From Candidatus Methylomirabilota bacterium (lineage in GTDB: Bacteria > Methylomirabilota > Methylomirabilia > Methylomirabilales > Methylomirabilaceae), in assembly GCA_003104975.1 (NCBI GenBank), contig PQAM01000010.1, forward strand, positions 424,577-488,576: a DNA stretch of 64,000 bases, in the 5' to 3' direction. A program made the position numbers and the translations under genes. Within the stretch, counting starts at the first letter, position 1. Each line of letters opens with the position of its first letter. This document shows positions 28,924 to 37,081 of the stretch, piece after piece. A model generated the notes under the pieces. That model saw nothing but the letters and a program-made list of their open reading frames with translations. It did no database searches and had not been told where the DNA came from.

Positions 28924-28976
28924 CAGCCGCCGGCAACAGGCCGCCGGCTAGGCGGGTTGCCGGCGGCTGTGTTTTG
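28924..28976 (+). terminator. Strong terminator after the CBS gene
   Basis: Arms CAGCCGCCGGCAAC and GTTGCCGGCGGCTG are perfectly complementary (14 bp), followed by TGTTTT. The convergent flavin reductase ends inside the structure, so the hairpin may serve both strands. Confidence 0.8.
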
Positions 28977-29565
28977 AAAAGAGCGCGAGATTGCACTGGG
29001 CATCGTACTCCAAGAGCCGCTGCATGGTGGCAAGATCCTGAGGGGGCAACAGTTCAGGTAGATCGTGAAGGCAGAGCGGGCTTTGGTCAGAGACGATCCT
29101 TCCTTCAATGACATCTGCCAGGTAAAAGAGGTGCGCGCCAGCCCCAGCGTCAAATACGCTCCTGACCCGGCACTCCAGGTAGCCGACCGTTCCCGACAAG
29201 ATCGGACTGCCCGTGACCCCGCGTTCATGGGGGAGTGCGGCGAACTTGTCGATTTCCCGACCGGACCGAAAGCCGAAGTGCGCGACCCACGGCCATTGAT
29301 CCTTTCCGAGCAGGTTCAGCGCAAAGCCTTGGCTCATCTCGATCAGTTCGCGGGTAAAGCTCATCCGGCCGATCCCAACCAGAATGCGGGGGAGCTGCGG
29401 GATGATGGTCGCCGGTACGACCCAGCATACAATCTGGCCGCTGCGTCGGTTCTGATGAGCCGCCGTCAGGACGAAGATTTCAAAATTCAGCTTGCCGAGT
29501 ACCGTCGTGACAGTATTTGCATCCATGGCACTCAATTGCGAAAATTCACGCACATAAGCCGTCAT
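28948..29565 (-). CDS. Flavin reductase-like protein
   Basis: 205 residues (an internal ATG at 29526 would give a start closer to known flavoredoxins). Split-barrel flavin reductase domain: LNFEIFVLTAAHQNRRSGQI, PRILVGIGRMSFTRELIEMS, GFALNLLGKDQ, and ILSGTVGYLECRVRSVFDAG then HLFYLADVIEG. Binds FMN; relatives are flavoredoxins or the reductase parts of two-component oxygenases. No oxygenase partner is adjacent. The C-terminal ~60 residues beyond the domain are unassigned. Confidence 0.8.
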   Translation of the reverse strand: MTAYVREFSQLSAMDANTVTTVLGKLNFEIFVLTAAHQNRRSGQIVCWVVPATIIPQLPRILVGIGRMSFTRELIEMSQGFALNLLGKDQWPWVAHFGFRSGREIDKFAALPHERGVTGSPILSGTVGYLECRVRSVFDAGAGAHLFYLADVIEGRIVSDQSPLCLHDLPELLPPQDLATMQRLLEYDAQCNLALFSKHSRRQPA

Positions 29566-29568
29566 ACC

Positions 29569-29658
29569 CGCGAAGCTTGTCCCGGCATGCTTTAAGCGGG
29601 GAGCGGGTATCCAGTAACATCAATGGATTCCCGCTTAAGGACTGCGGGCATGACGTTA
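29569..29658. repeat. REP-like palindromic element (TCAT-CCCGC type)
   Basis: It starts TCATACCCGCGAAGC and ends GCGGGCATGACG, with inner inverted segments (TTTAAGCGGG/CCCGCTTAA; GGTATCCAGT/ATGGATTCCC). Related to the elements at 30284-30347 and 36903-37004. Lies between the flavin reductase and the sigma-54 promoter. Confidence 0.65.
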
Positions 29659-29797
29659 GGGGTATTAATGCAATTAAGCAATAATGGGATAGTATATCAC
29701 CAGGGAACGTGGAATGATACCGCTGATGCATACAACGCATCGTCGATAGATTTCATTGACAACGAGAGGATATCGGTATATGGTGTTTATTGTGTGT

Positions 29798-29813
29798 TGG
29801 CATAACCCTTGCT
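29798..29813 (+). promoter_or_regulatory. Sigma-54 promoter of the copper efflux operon
   Basis: TGGCATAACCCTTGCT fits the -24/-12 consensus TGGCAC-N5-TTGCW, with GG and GC exactly ten bases apart. Predicted start near 29824, ahead of the small membrane gene (29874) and cusC-like gene (30501). A GATGC-N7-GCATC palindrome at 29725-29741 lies about 70 bases upstream and could bind an activator. A sigma-54 activator gene lies downstream of the operon (38407). Confidence 0.75.
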
Positions 29814-29873
29814 CTTTCAGGCGGTGAGGCTCTATATTATAGCGAAGTGAAGGGAAGCGAGCCCGTGAGAGTG

Positions 29874-30140
29874 ATGGGTCATCAAAAGACCGCCATGAAG
29901 TTTGTTCTGATCGCTTGCCTCGCCGTGGCATTGTGTATGATGCCGTGCGGGGTAGCCGGGCAACACCACGCATCAATGGGCGCCCCCTCTGTTCTATGCA
30001 TCGTTGATCTTCCCCAGGTCTTTCAACTCGTGATCGCGTGGAACCTGGTTCTCTTCGCCGCCCTAACGTTGATTATCGTTCCACAAGCTCCTGCTTTTTC
30101 TCTCCTGAAACCTCCTCGTCCGCGCTTCGCAATACTCTAA
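29874..30140 (+). CDS. Small secreted/membrane protein of the copper operon
   Basis: 88 residues from the ATG at 29874 (a second ATG at 29895 is possible). A first hydrophobic segment with signal-peptide character (MKFVLIACLAVALCMMPCGV) is followed by GQHHASMGAPSVLCIVDLP, then a second membrane segment and a basic tail. The His/Met/Cys content after the signal would suit copper or silver binding. First gene after the sigma-54 promoter, 360 bases before the cusC-like gene. No family recognised. Confidence 0.55.
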   Translation: MGHQKTAMKFVLIACLAVALCMMPCGVAGQHHASMGAPSVLCIVDLPQVFQLVIAWNLVLFAALTLIIVPQAPAFSLLKPPRPRFAIL

Positions 30141-30256
30141 CTGAAGGCCCGTACACTTTAGTTCTATCTATCAGGGCGACGCCTGACTTGGCGTGCTCTT
30201 GAGGGACCGCTGTAGATGCTTCCCGGCTGCAGCCGGATGCTCGAAGCGTGACTATG

Positions 30257-30347
30257 TGTAACGTCATTAGACGTAACAATAGCCGTCATTCCCGCGAAAG
30301 CGGGAATCCAGAAAGGCACTGGATTCCGGGTCAAGCCCGGAATGACG
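30257..30347. repeat. REP-like element, left inverted copy flanking cusCBA
   Basis: 30284-30347 is a palindromic element (CGTCATTCCCGCGAAAGC ... AAGCCCGGAATGACG). Its left part plus flank, 30257-30313 (from TGTAACGTCATTAG), reappears inverted at 36975-37019, apart from a 12-base insertion here. The 360-base gap 30141-30500 contains no gene. Confidence 0.8.
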
Positions 30348-30500
30348 AACTGTCTGAGACTTATGTCGTCATGTATAGAATCATCATGGCCTATCGGCCA
30401 CCCGCGCACCATGAAAATGCGGGCTATTTTCTAAGCAAGTCCGGATGCATTCGGATGTCGGGTGGCCGGTGGCATGGCGCGTGAAAATGGGGAGGTCGAA

Positions 30501-31781
30501 ATGACGATGACCTTGAAAATCGGTGTGCTCATCCTTGTTGCCGGTATTGCGGACGTTGGGGTGGGAGCAGCGGCGGCTACGGCGGAAGAGTTGCTTCGAC
30601 TTGATCCGCTCATCCAGGAGGCCCTGGCCGCGAATCCGGAGATCAGGACCGAGGGAAAAAAATGGGATGCGGCTAAGGAACGGCCTCCTCATGAAGGGTC
30701 GCTTGATGATCCGATGCTGAGCTTTGAGCTTGAAAACCTACCCACCAATTCGTTCGCCTTTACCCAGGAAGATATGACGATGAAGAAGCTCGGCATCTCT
30801 CAGACGTTCCCCTACTTCGGGAAGCTGGGTCTGCGAAGCGAGATCGCCCAACGGGAGGCCAATGCGATCGGCCAAGGGTATCGCGATAAGCGAAACGAGA
30901 TTGTGCGGCGGATCAAGGAGATTTTCTATGACCTGTACGCTATCGACCGCTCGCTGGAGATCGTGGGGAAAAATCGTGAGCTGCTGCGAGAATTCGTCAA
31001 AATTGCTGAGACCAAATACAGCGTCGGCAAGGGCATTCAACAGGACGTCCTGAAGGCCCAGGTGGAGCTGTCGAAATTGCTGGATGAGCAGATCCGGCTG
31101 GAACAGAGTCGCCAGGCTGCGGGCGCTCGGTTGAATGCGATCTTGAACCGCCCCCCGCAGACGCCCCTCGGTCGGACGGAGGAGGTGTCGAAGGCCGAGG
31201 CGTCGATCGACCTAAAGGAGCTCCAGGCCAGGGCCCTGGAGAACCGGCCTCTGCTCAAAGGACTTGCTGAGGAGATCGAGCGGAGCAAGGCGGCCAACGC
31301 GCTGGCCAGGAAGCGATACTTCCCGGATCTCACGATGAGCCTGGGCTACGCCTTTCGCGAAGACTCCGCTATAGCCAAGCGATCCGATTTCTTCTCAGCG
31401 GGATTTTCGATCAACATCCCGATCTACTTCAGGACCAAGCAGGACCGGCAGGTCGCAGAGACCTCAGCGTTAATCAACTCGGCCAAGGAGCAGTATCAGG
31501 CTGCCAGGAACGAGGTGTTCTCGCTGGTTAAAGAACTGGCGGCCGATATCGAAAAAGGGAGCAAGCTCATTGACCTGCTGGAGACCGGCCTGATCCCTCA
31601 GGCACGTCTCTCCCTGGATTCGGCGGTTGCCGGCTACCAGGTGGGCAAGGTCGATTTTCTTACGATGCTGGATAACCAGGTGACGCTGTTTAATTTTGAG
31701 AAGGAGTACTATCGGACGCTGGCAGAGTACCAGACAAGTCTGGCGCGGTTAGAGTGGGTCGTCGGCGCCCCCGTTCAGTAA
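30501..31781 (+). CDS. CusC/CzcC-like TolC-family outer membrane efflux protein
   Basis: 426 residues from the ATG at 30501 (GGGGAGG upstream). Signal peptide to about residue 28, then the TolC-type duplicated helical-barrel domain: LIQEALAANPEIR, DPMLSFELENLP, ISQTFPYFGKLGLR, VELSKLLDEQIRLEQSRQAA, and the second repeat QYQAARNEVFSLVKELAADI. Forms the outer membrane channel for the adaptor and RND pump encoded next. No lipid-attachment Cys is seen, unlike E. coli CusC. Confidence 0.9.
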   Translation: MTMTLKIGVLILVAGIADVGVGAAAATAEELLRLDPLIQEALAANPEIRTEGKKWDAAKERPPHEGSLDDPMLSFELENLPTNSFAFTQEDMTMKKLGISQTFPYFGKLGLRSEIAQREANAIGQGYRDKRNEIVRRIKEIFYDLYAIDRSLEIVGKNRELLREFVKIAETKYSVGKGIQQDVLKAQVELSKLLDEQIRLEQSRQAAGARLNAILNRPPQTPLGRTEEVSKAEASIDLKELQARALENRPLLKGLAEEIERSKAANALARKRYFPDLTMSLGYAFREDSAIAKRSDFFSAGFSINIPIYFRTKQDRQVAETSALINSAKEQYQAARNEVFSLVKELAADIEKGSKLIDLLETGLIPQARLSLDSAVAGYQVGKVDFLTMLDNQVTLFNFEKEYYRTLAEYQTSLARLEWVVGAPVQ

Positions 31782-31800
31782 AGTGGAGTATGTCGTAGGG

Positions 31801-32116
31801 GCGCGATTGATCGCGCCCAGTGCAGGATACGAGGAGACACAGTACGAGGCTCGATGTGGGCGCAATGAATTGCCGCCCCTACGCCGGCGGCTGTTGATGT
31901 CGTGCCCAGCCCAGGCGTGTCAGGTGCGGGAGTTGTGGGGGCGCGATTGATCGCGCCCAGTGCAGGATACGAGGAGACACAGTACGAGGCTCGATGTGGG
32001 CGCAATGAATTGCCGCCCCTACGCCGGCGGCTGTTGATGTCGTGCCCAGCCCAGGCGTGTCAGGTGCGGGAGTTGTGGGGGCCGATTTATCGCGCCCAGT
32101 GTAGGATACGAGGAGA
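31801..32116. repeat. Tandem 140-bp repeat (2 full units and a part)
   Basis: Units at 31801-31940 and 31941-32080 are essentially identical; a third begins at 32081 and stops after ~36 bases. Each unit holds the palindrome GGGCGCGAT-TG-ATCGCGCCC and a related GGGCGCAATGAATTGC part. They fill nearly the whole gap between the cusC-like gene and cusB. No reading frame is preserved across the units. Confidence 0.95.
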
Positions 32117-32131
32117 GAAATTGAGGGAGGA

Positions 32132-33418
32132 ATGATGCAACAGAGGACACAGTGGGTTATCGCTTCGACTGTCCTGATCGCCGCGGCCGGCGCCATCTTC
32201 GTCGTCTGGTACGATGGCGGGATGCGTCTCCAGGAGCGGCTTAGCGACAGGACGCCGCCCCCTCGGGAGCCGCTCGCCCAGTCCCAAGAAAAAGGCGAGC
32301 GCGCCGGACACGAGGGTATGTCGATGCTGGCCTCGCAGGAACCGCAGAAGGCTGCCGGCGAGATGGGAATGGCGCCGGGGGCCGTGATGGTCAGTCCGGA
32401 GCGCCAGCAGTTGATCGGGCTGAAGACGGGTGTAGTCGAGCACCGGTCGATTGAGCGGACGATCCGGACGGTCGGCGTCGTCGAGTTCGATGAGCGACGC
32501 CTGGCCGACGTCAATGTCAAGATCGAGGGGTGGATCGAGAATCTGCTGGTCAACTTCACCGGGGAACCTGTCAGGAAGGGCCAGCCGCTCCTCACCATTT
32601 ACAGTCCGGATCTGGTTTCGACCCAGGAGGAGTACTTGCAGGCGCTGCGGGCGAGGGAGACGCTGGCCAAGAGCCGCTTCACAGACATCGCGTCCGGAGG
32701 GGAGACATTGGTCAAGGCGGCGAGGCGGCGTCTGCAGTTCTGGGATATCAGCGACGAGGAGATTGCCGCTCTTGAACGAAGCGGGACGCCCCGCAAGAGC
32801 TTGACGATTTACTCGCCGATCGATGGGGTCGTCATCGAAAAGATGGCGTTACGCGGCAAAAAGGTGATGCCCGGCGAAACTCTCTATAAGGTTGCCGATC
32901 TGTCCACCGTCTGGGTCCACGGGGAGATCTACGAATACGAAGTTCCTCTGGTCAAGCGTGGCCAGGCGGCCAGCGTGACACTGGCCTCGTACCCCGCCGA
33001 GGTCTTTCATGGCAAGGTGAGCTACATCTACCCGGTTCTGACAGAGAAAACGCGGACCGTCAAGGTCCGGTTCGAGTTTCCCAATACGAAGGATTGGAAG
33101 CTGAAGCCTCAGATGTACGCCAACGTCGAGCTGAAGATTCCTTTGGGTAAGCGCCTCGTCGTTCCCGATGAGGCACTGCTCGACAGCGGGACGAGACAGC
33201 TCGTCTTTATCGATAAGGGGCAGGGGACCTTCGAGCCGCGGGATGTAAAGGTGGGCGCCAGGGTGGAGGGTTACGCAGAGATTCTGGCCGGCCTATCGGC
33301 CGGCGAGCGGGTGGTGACCTCAGCGAATTTCCTGATCGACTCCGAGAGCCAGCTTAAGACGGCAGTCGGCGGGATGGGTGGCATGCCCGGCATGGAGATG
33401 GGAAAGCGGGCGCAATGA
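32132..33418 (+). CDS. cusB: CusB-type periplasmic adaptor (membrane fusion protein)
   Basis: 428 residues; GAGGGAGG lies just before the first of two ATGs. One N-terminal membrane segment (WVIASTVLIAAAGAIFVVWY). Then a Met-rich region (MSMLASQEPQK..., GEMGMAPGAVM), the barrel-sandwich (VNVKIEGWIENLLVNFTGEP, VRKGQPLLTIYSPDL), a short hairpin, SPIDGVVIEKMALRGKKV, and a C-terminal tail GGMGGMPGMEM. Met-rich ends fit Cu(I)/Ag(I) handover to CusA. The stop codon lies inside a REP palindrome (33408-33427), so the C-terminal residues KRAQ are repeat-encoded. Confidence 0.92.
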   Translation: MMQQRTQWVIASTVLIAAAGAIFVVWYDGGMRLQERLSDRTPPPREPLAQSQEKGERAGHEGMSMLASQEPQKAAGEMGMAPGAVMVSPERQQLIGLKTGVVEHRSIERTIRTVGVVEFDERRLADVNVKIEGWIENLLVNFTGEPVRKGQPLLTIYSPDLVSTQEEYLQALRARETLAKSRFTDIASGGETLVKAARRRLQFWDISDEEIAALERSGTPRKSLTIYSPIDGVVIEKMALRGKKVMPGETLYKVADLSTVWVHGEIYEYEVPLVKRGQAASVTLASYPAEVFHGKVSYIYPVLTEKTRTVKVRFEFPNTKDWKLKPQMYANVELKIPLGKRLVVPDEALLDSGTRQLVFIDKGQGTFEPRDVKVGARVEGYAEILAGLSAGERVVTSANFLIDSESQLKTAVGGMGGMPGMEMGKRAQ

Positions 33419-33522
33419 ATTGCGCCCCTACACAGGCGGCTGTTGATGTCGTGCCCAGCCCAGGCGTGTCAGGTGCGGTAGTTGTAGGGGCGCGGTTTAC
33501 CGCGCCCAATGCGAGGCATACG
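33408..33522. repeat. REP-like repeat overlapping the cusB 3' end
   Basis: Starts with the perfect palindrome GGGCGCAAT-GA-ATTGCGCCC, which contains the cusB stop, and continues as a diverged copy of the 140-bp unit found at 31801, ending with another palindrome (GGGGCGCGGTTTACCGCGCCC region). Confidence 0.85.
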
Positions 33523-33533
33523 ATGCGTAAGGC

Positions 33534-33652
33534 GGGCGACAGGTGACTTCGCTTAATCTTGCCGCACGTCCTTGTGCGGCTCGAATCGGCGCCGACAGGC
33601 TGCGCTGTCCGTGCTTCGCCTGCCATCGACGACGCGTCGTCACCTGTCGCCC
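33534..33652. mobile_element. MITE-like element with 14-bp terminal inverted repeats
   Basis: Ends GGGCGACAGGTGAC and GTCACCTGTCGCCC are perfect inverted repeats enclosing 119 bases with further internal hairpins (CCGCAC/GTGCGG). No coding capacity. It is flanked on both sides by pieces of the 140-bp repeat, so it may have inserted into one. A target duplication is not obvious. Confidence 0.6.
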
Positions 33653-33721
33653 ACCCCAGGCGTTTCAGGCGCAATGCATTGTAGGGGCGCTGCTTGCTGC
33701 GCCCAGTACGGGGGTTATTCG

Positions 33722-36700
33722 ATGATCTCGCGGTTGATCGAGTGGAGCGCCACTAACCGATTCATCATCGGCCTCTTTACCCTTTTTGCCATCGCCTGGG
33801 GCCTCTGGGCCATTGGGAATACGCCCCTGGATGCCATCCCCGACCTGTCCGACGTCCAGGTCATCGTCCAAACGGAGTGGGCAGAGCGAAGCCCGACCCT
33901 CGTAGAAGACCAGATCACCTATCCGATTGTGGTGGCGCTCCTGTCAGCCCCCAAGGTGAAGGTGGTCCGCGGGTTTTCCTTCTTTGGCATCTCGTTTGTC
34001 TATGTCATCTTCCAGGATGGCACGGATCTGTACTGGGCCCGGACTCGGGTGCTCGAGTATATGCAGGGGGTGCAGGACCGATTGCCCGATGGTGCGACCC
34101 CGATTCTGGGACCGGATGCGACCGGCGTGGGCTGGGGGTTTGAATATGCCCTGGTAGACGAGACAGGCCGGCACGATTTGGCCCAACTTCGGACGCTGAA
34201 CGACTGGTACGTGCACCACTGGCTCCTGTCGGTCCCCGGCGTGGCCGAAGTAGCGCGGGTTGGCGGCTTCGTCAAGCAGTACCAGGTCACGATCGATCCC
34301 GCCACCCTGCTCGGGTTCAAGCTCCATCTGGAGCGGGTGATCGAGGCGATCCGGAAGGGGAACAACGATACCGGCGGCCGGGTGGTGGAGTTTACCGGAC
34401 GAGAGTATATGGTCCGGGGTCTCGGCTATATCAAGTCGATCAAAGACGTCGAGGCGATTGTTGTCGGGACCGACGAACGGGGCATCCCGATCCTGGTCCG
34501 GGACATCGGGCGGGTCGGTCTTGGGCCCGACATCCGCCGCGGCGTCGCCGATCTGAACGGCCAGGGTGACGTGGCCGGCGGGATCGTCGTGATCCGGTAC
34601 GGCGAGAACGCGCTGGACGTGATTCAGCGGATCAAGGACAAGATTCGGCAGATCACGCCCTCGCTGCCGGAGGGCGTCAGGATCGTCACTACCTACGACC
34701 GATCCGACTTGATTCACCGCTCCATCGCCACCCTTAAGGAAAAGCTGTTGGAAGAGAGTCTGATTGTCAGCGTCGTCAGCATTCTCTTCCTCTTTCACTT
34801 CCGCAGCGCCCTGGTGGCGATTCTCACCCTGCCGATCGCCATCCTCATGTCGTTCGTCGCCATGAACTACATCGGACTCGGTTCGAATATCATGTCGTTA
34901 GGCGGGATCGCCATCGCCATCGGAGCTATGATCGATGCGGCCATCGTGATGATCGAGAATGCCCACAAGCGCCTGGAGCATGCCGCTCCAGGAGATGACC
35001 GAAACCGGATCATCATTGAGGCGGCCAAGGAGGTGGGTAAGCCGCTGTTCTATTCGCTCCTGATCATTACCGTCTCCTTCATCCCGGTGTTCACTCTGCA
35101 GGCCCAGGAGGGGCGGCTCTTCAGGCCGTTGGCCTTCACCAAGACCTTCGCCATGTTCTTCTCCTCCCTCCTCTCGGTGACACTCGTACCGCTCCTGATG
35201 ATCCTGCTGATCCGCGGCAAGATCCATCCGGAACACAAGAATCCGATCAGCCGGTTCCTGATCTGGGTCTATAACCCGATCGTCCATGCTGTTCTCAAAT
35301 GGCGGAAGACCACGATCGCCGTTGCGGTGCTCTCGCTGCTCCTCACCATCCCTGTCTTCATGAGGCTGGGCAGCGAGTTCATGCCGCCGCTCTACGAGGG
35401 GACGCTCCTGTACATGCCGGTTACCCTCCCTGGTGCGTCGATCACTCAGGTTTCCCAACTCCTCCAGATCCAGGATCGGATCATCAAGCACTTCCCGGAG
35501 GTCGAGTCAGTGTTCGCCAAGGGGGGTCGCGCGACCAGCGCCACGGACCCGGCGCCCTTAGAAATGATCGAGACCGTCATCAACCTGAAGCCGGAGGAGG
35601 AGTGGCGGAAGGGGCTGACCGTGGAGAGGCTGATCGACGAGTTGGACAACGCCCTTCAGATCCCCGGCGTGACCAACGCCTGGACGATGCCGATCAAGGC
35701 GAGGACCGACATGCTCAGCACGGGGATCCGGACCCCCGTCGGGATCAAGGTACTTGGTACAAAGCTGGAGATGATCCAGCGAATAGGACAGGAGATCGAG
35801 ACGGCGCTCAAGCCTGTCCGGGGGACGCGAAGCGTCTTTGCCGAGCGTACGGCGGGCGGTTACTATCTCGACTTCAAGATCAAGCGGGACGAGATCGCCC
35901 GATACGGCCTCACCGTGACGGATGTAGAAGACGTCATCGAGACCGCCATCGGCGGCAGCACCGTCACGACCACAATCGAGGGGCGTGAGCGGTTCCCGGT
36001 GAATGTCCGGTATTTCAGGGGGCTCCGCGACAGCCTGGATGATCTGAGGCGTGTCCTGGTGTCGACCCCGATGGGTCCTCAAATCCCGATCACGCAACTT
36101 GTCGATCTGAAGCTCTCGAGCGGCACCACCCTGATCCGGAGCGAGGACGCCGAACTGGTCGGCTACGTCTATGTCGATGTCGTCGGGCGGGATATCGGCG
36201 GCTATGTTGCCGAGGCCCAGCGAGTCGTGGCGGAGAAGGTAGAACTTCCTTCAGGATACCACCTCATCTGGAGCGGCCAGTTCGAGTATATGGAGCGGGC
36301 GAAGGAGCGACTCAAATACGTCATCCCGTTGACGTTGCTCATCATTTTTGTCCTGCTCTATTTCAATTTCGGTTCGCTGGCCAAGTGTCTGATCGTGCTG
36401 TTGTCGGTCCCGTTTGCGCTGGTAGGCGGGATTTGGCTGCTGTATCTGCTGGGCTATAATTTAAGCGTGGCGGTCTGGGTGGGGATCATCGCGCTGGGCG
36501 GGGTGGCGGCCGAGACCGGCGTCGTGATGATCGTCTATCTGGACGAGGTGTATGAGCGGCGGGCGCGAGAAGGGAAGATGACCGGCGCCCGGGATCTGTA
36601 CGAGGCGATCATCGAGGGGGCGGTCATGCGGGTGCGCCCGAAGATGATGACGGTGATGGCCATCATGGCCGGCCTGCTGCCGATCATGTGGAGTCATGGG

Positions 36701-36868
36701 GCAGGGGCGGATGTCATGAAACGGATCGCCGCCCCGATGATCGGCGGCATGGTCACCTCGACCATCCTGACCCTGGTCATCATCCCTGTGATCTACGAGA
36801 TGTGGCGCAGCCGCCAGCTTCCGCAACCCGGCGCGCCACCGACTGTTCACGGCGAAGGGGAACGTTAG
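33722..36868 (+). CDS. cusA: CusA-type Cu(I)/Ag(I) RND efflux pump
   Basis: 1,048 residues from the ATG at 33722, normal length. Heavy-metal RND: N-terminal helix IEWSATNRFIIGLFTLFAI, NTPLDAIPDLSDVQVIV, TM4 acidic motif region (GAMIDAAIVMIENAHKRLEH), duplicated architecture, and a C-terminal GVAAETGVVMIVYLDE block. The monovalent-metal signature is visible: ARTDMLSTGIRTPVGIKV and GSEFMPPLYEGTLLYMP, with Met residues at the positions used for Cu/Ag by E. coli CusA. Exports metal from periplasm and cytoplasm through the CusC-like channel, driven by protons. Repeats separate it from cusB by 303 bases, but no terminator is evident. Confidence 0.95.
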   Translation: MISRLIEWSATNRFIIGLFTLFAIAWGLWAIGNTPLDAIPDLSDVQVIVQTEWAERSPTLVEDQITYPIVVALLSAPKVKVVRGFSFFGISFVYVIFQDGTDLYWARTRVLEYMQGVQDRLPDGATPILGPDATGVGWGFEYALVDETGRHDLAQLRTLNDWYVHHWLLSVPGVAEVARVGGFVKQYQVTIDPATLLGFKLHLERVIEAIRKGNNDTGGRVVEFTGREYMVRGLGYIKSIKDVEAIVVGTDERGIPILVRDIGRVGLGPDIRRGVADLNGQGDVAGGIVVIRYGENALDVIQRIKDKIRQITPSLPEGVRIVTTYDRSDLIHRSIATLKEKLLEESLIVSVVSILFLFHFRSALVAILTLPIAILMSFVAMNYIGLGSNIMSLGGIAIAIGAMIDAAIVMIENAHKRLEHAAPGDDRNRIIIEAAKEVGKPLFYSLLIITVSFIPVFTLQAQEGRLFRPLAFTKTFAMFFSSLLSVTLVPLLMILLIRGKIHPEHKNPISRFLIWVYNPIVHAVLKWRKTTIAVAVLSLLLTIPVFMRLGSEFMPPLYEGTLLYMPVTLPGASITQVSQLLQIQDRIIKHFPEVESVFAKGGRATSATDPAPLEMIETVINLKPEEEWRKGLTVERLIDELDNALQIPGVTNAWTMPIKARTDMLSTGIRTPVGIKVLGTKLEMIQRIGQEIETALKPVRGTRSVFAERTAGGYYLDFKIKRDEIARYGLTVTDVEDVIETAIGGSTVTTTIEGRERFPVNVRYFRGLRDSLDDLRRVLVSTPMGPQIPITQLVDLKLSSGTTLIRSEDAELVGYVYVDVVGRDIGGYVAEAQRVVAEKVELPSGYHLIWSGQFEYMERAKERLKYVIPLTLLIIFVLLYFNFGSLAKCLIVLLSVPFALVGGIWLLYLLGYNLSVAVWVGIIALGGVAAETGVVMIVYLDEVYERRAREGKMTGARDLYEAIIEGAVMRVRPKMMTVMAIMAGLLPIMWSHGAGADVMKRIAAPMIGGMVTSTILTLVIIPVIYEMWRSRQLPQPGAPPTVHGEGER

Positions 36869-36902
36869 TAACCTGTATCCAAAATTCGCTGCATATTTTC
36901 CG

Positions 36903-37019
36903 ACGTCATTTCGCCCCCGATCAGGTCGGGGGCCGCATCGCGGGCGCGAGCCGGAATCCAGGAAATAAGAGGAGTTCTGGATTCCCGCTTTCGCGGGAAT
37001 GACGGCTAATGACGTTACA
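36903..37019. repeat. REP-like element, right inverted copy flanking cusCBA
   Basis: Starts CGTCATTTCGCCCCCG and contains CCCGCTTTCGCGGGAATGAC. Bases 36975-37019 are the reverse complement of 30257-30313 (minus 12 bases), so the cusCBA genes lie between inverted copies. Confidence 0.85.
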
Positions 37020-37081
37020 TTTAGAAATCTGCTGCTGTCCAGTGGGGAGGACCAGGCGTAGGATAACGTGTAGCAGACAGG

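Noticed and set aside
29756-29784. TTGACA with TATGGT 17 bases on, a sigma-70-like promoter
   Set aside because: The -10 is poor and the much better sigma-54 site follows 14 bases later; kept only as a possible secondary start.
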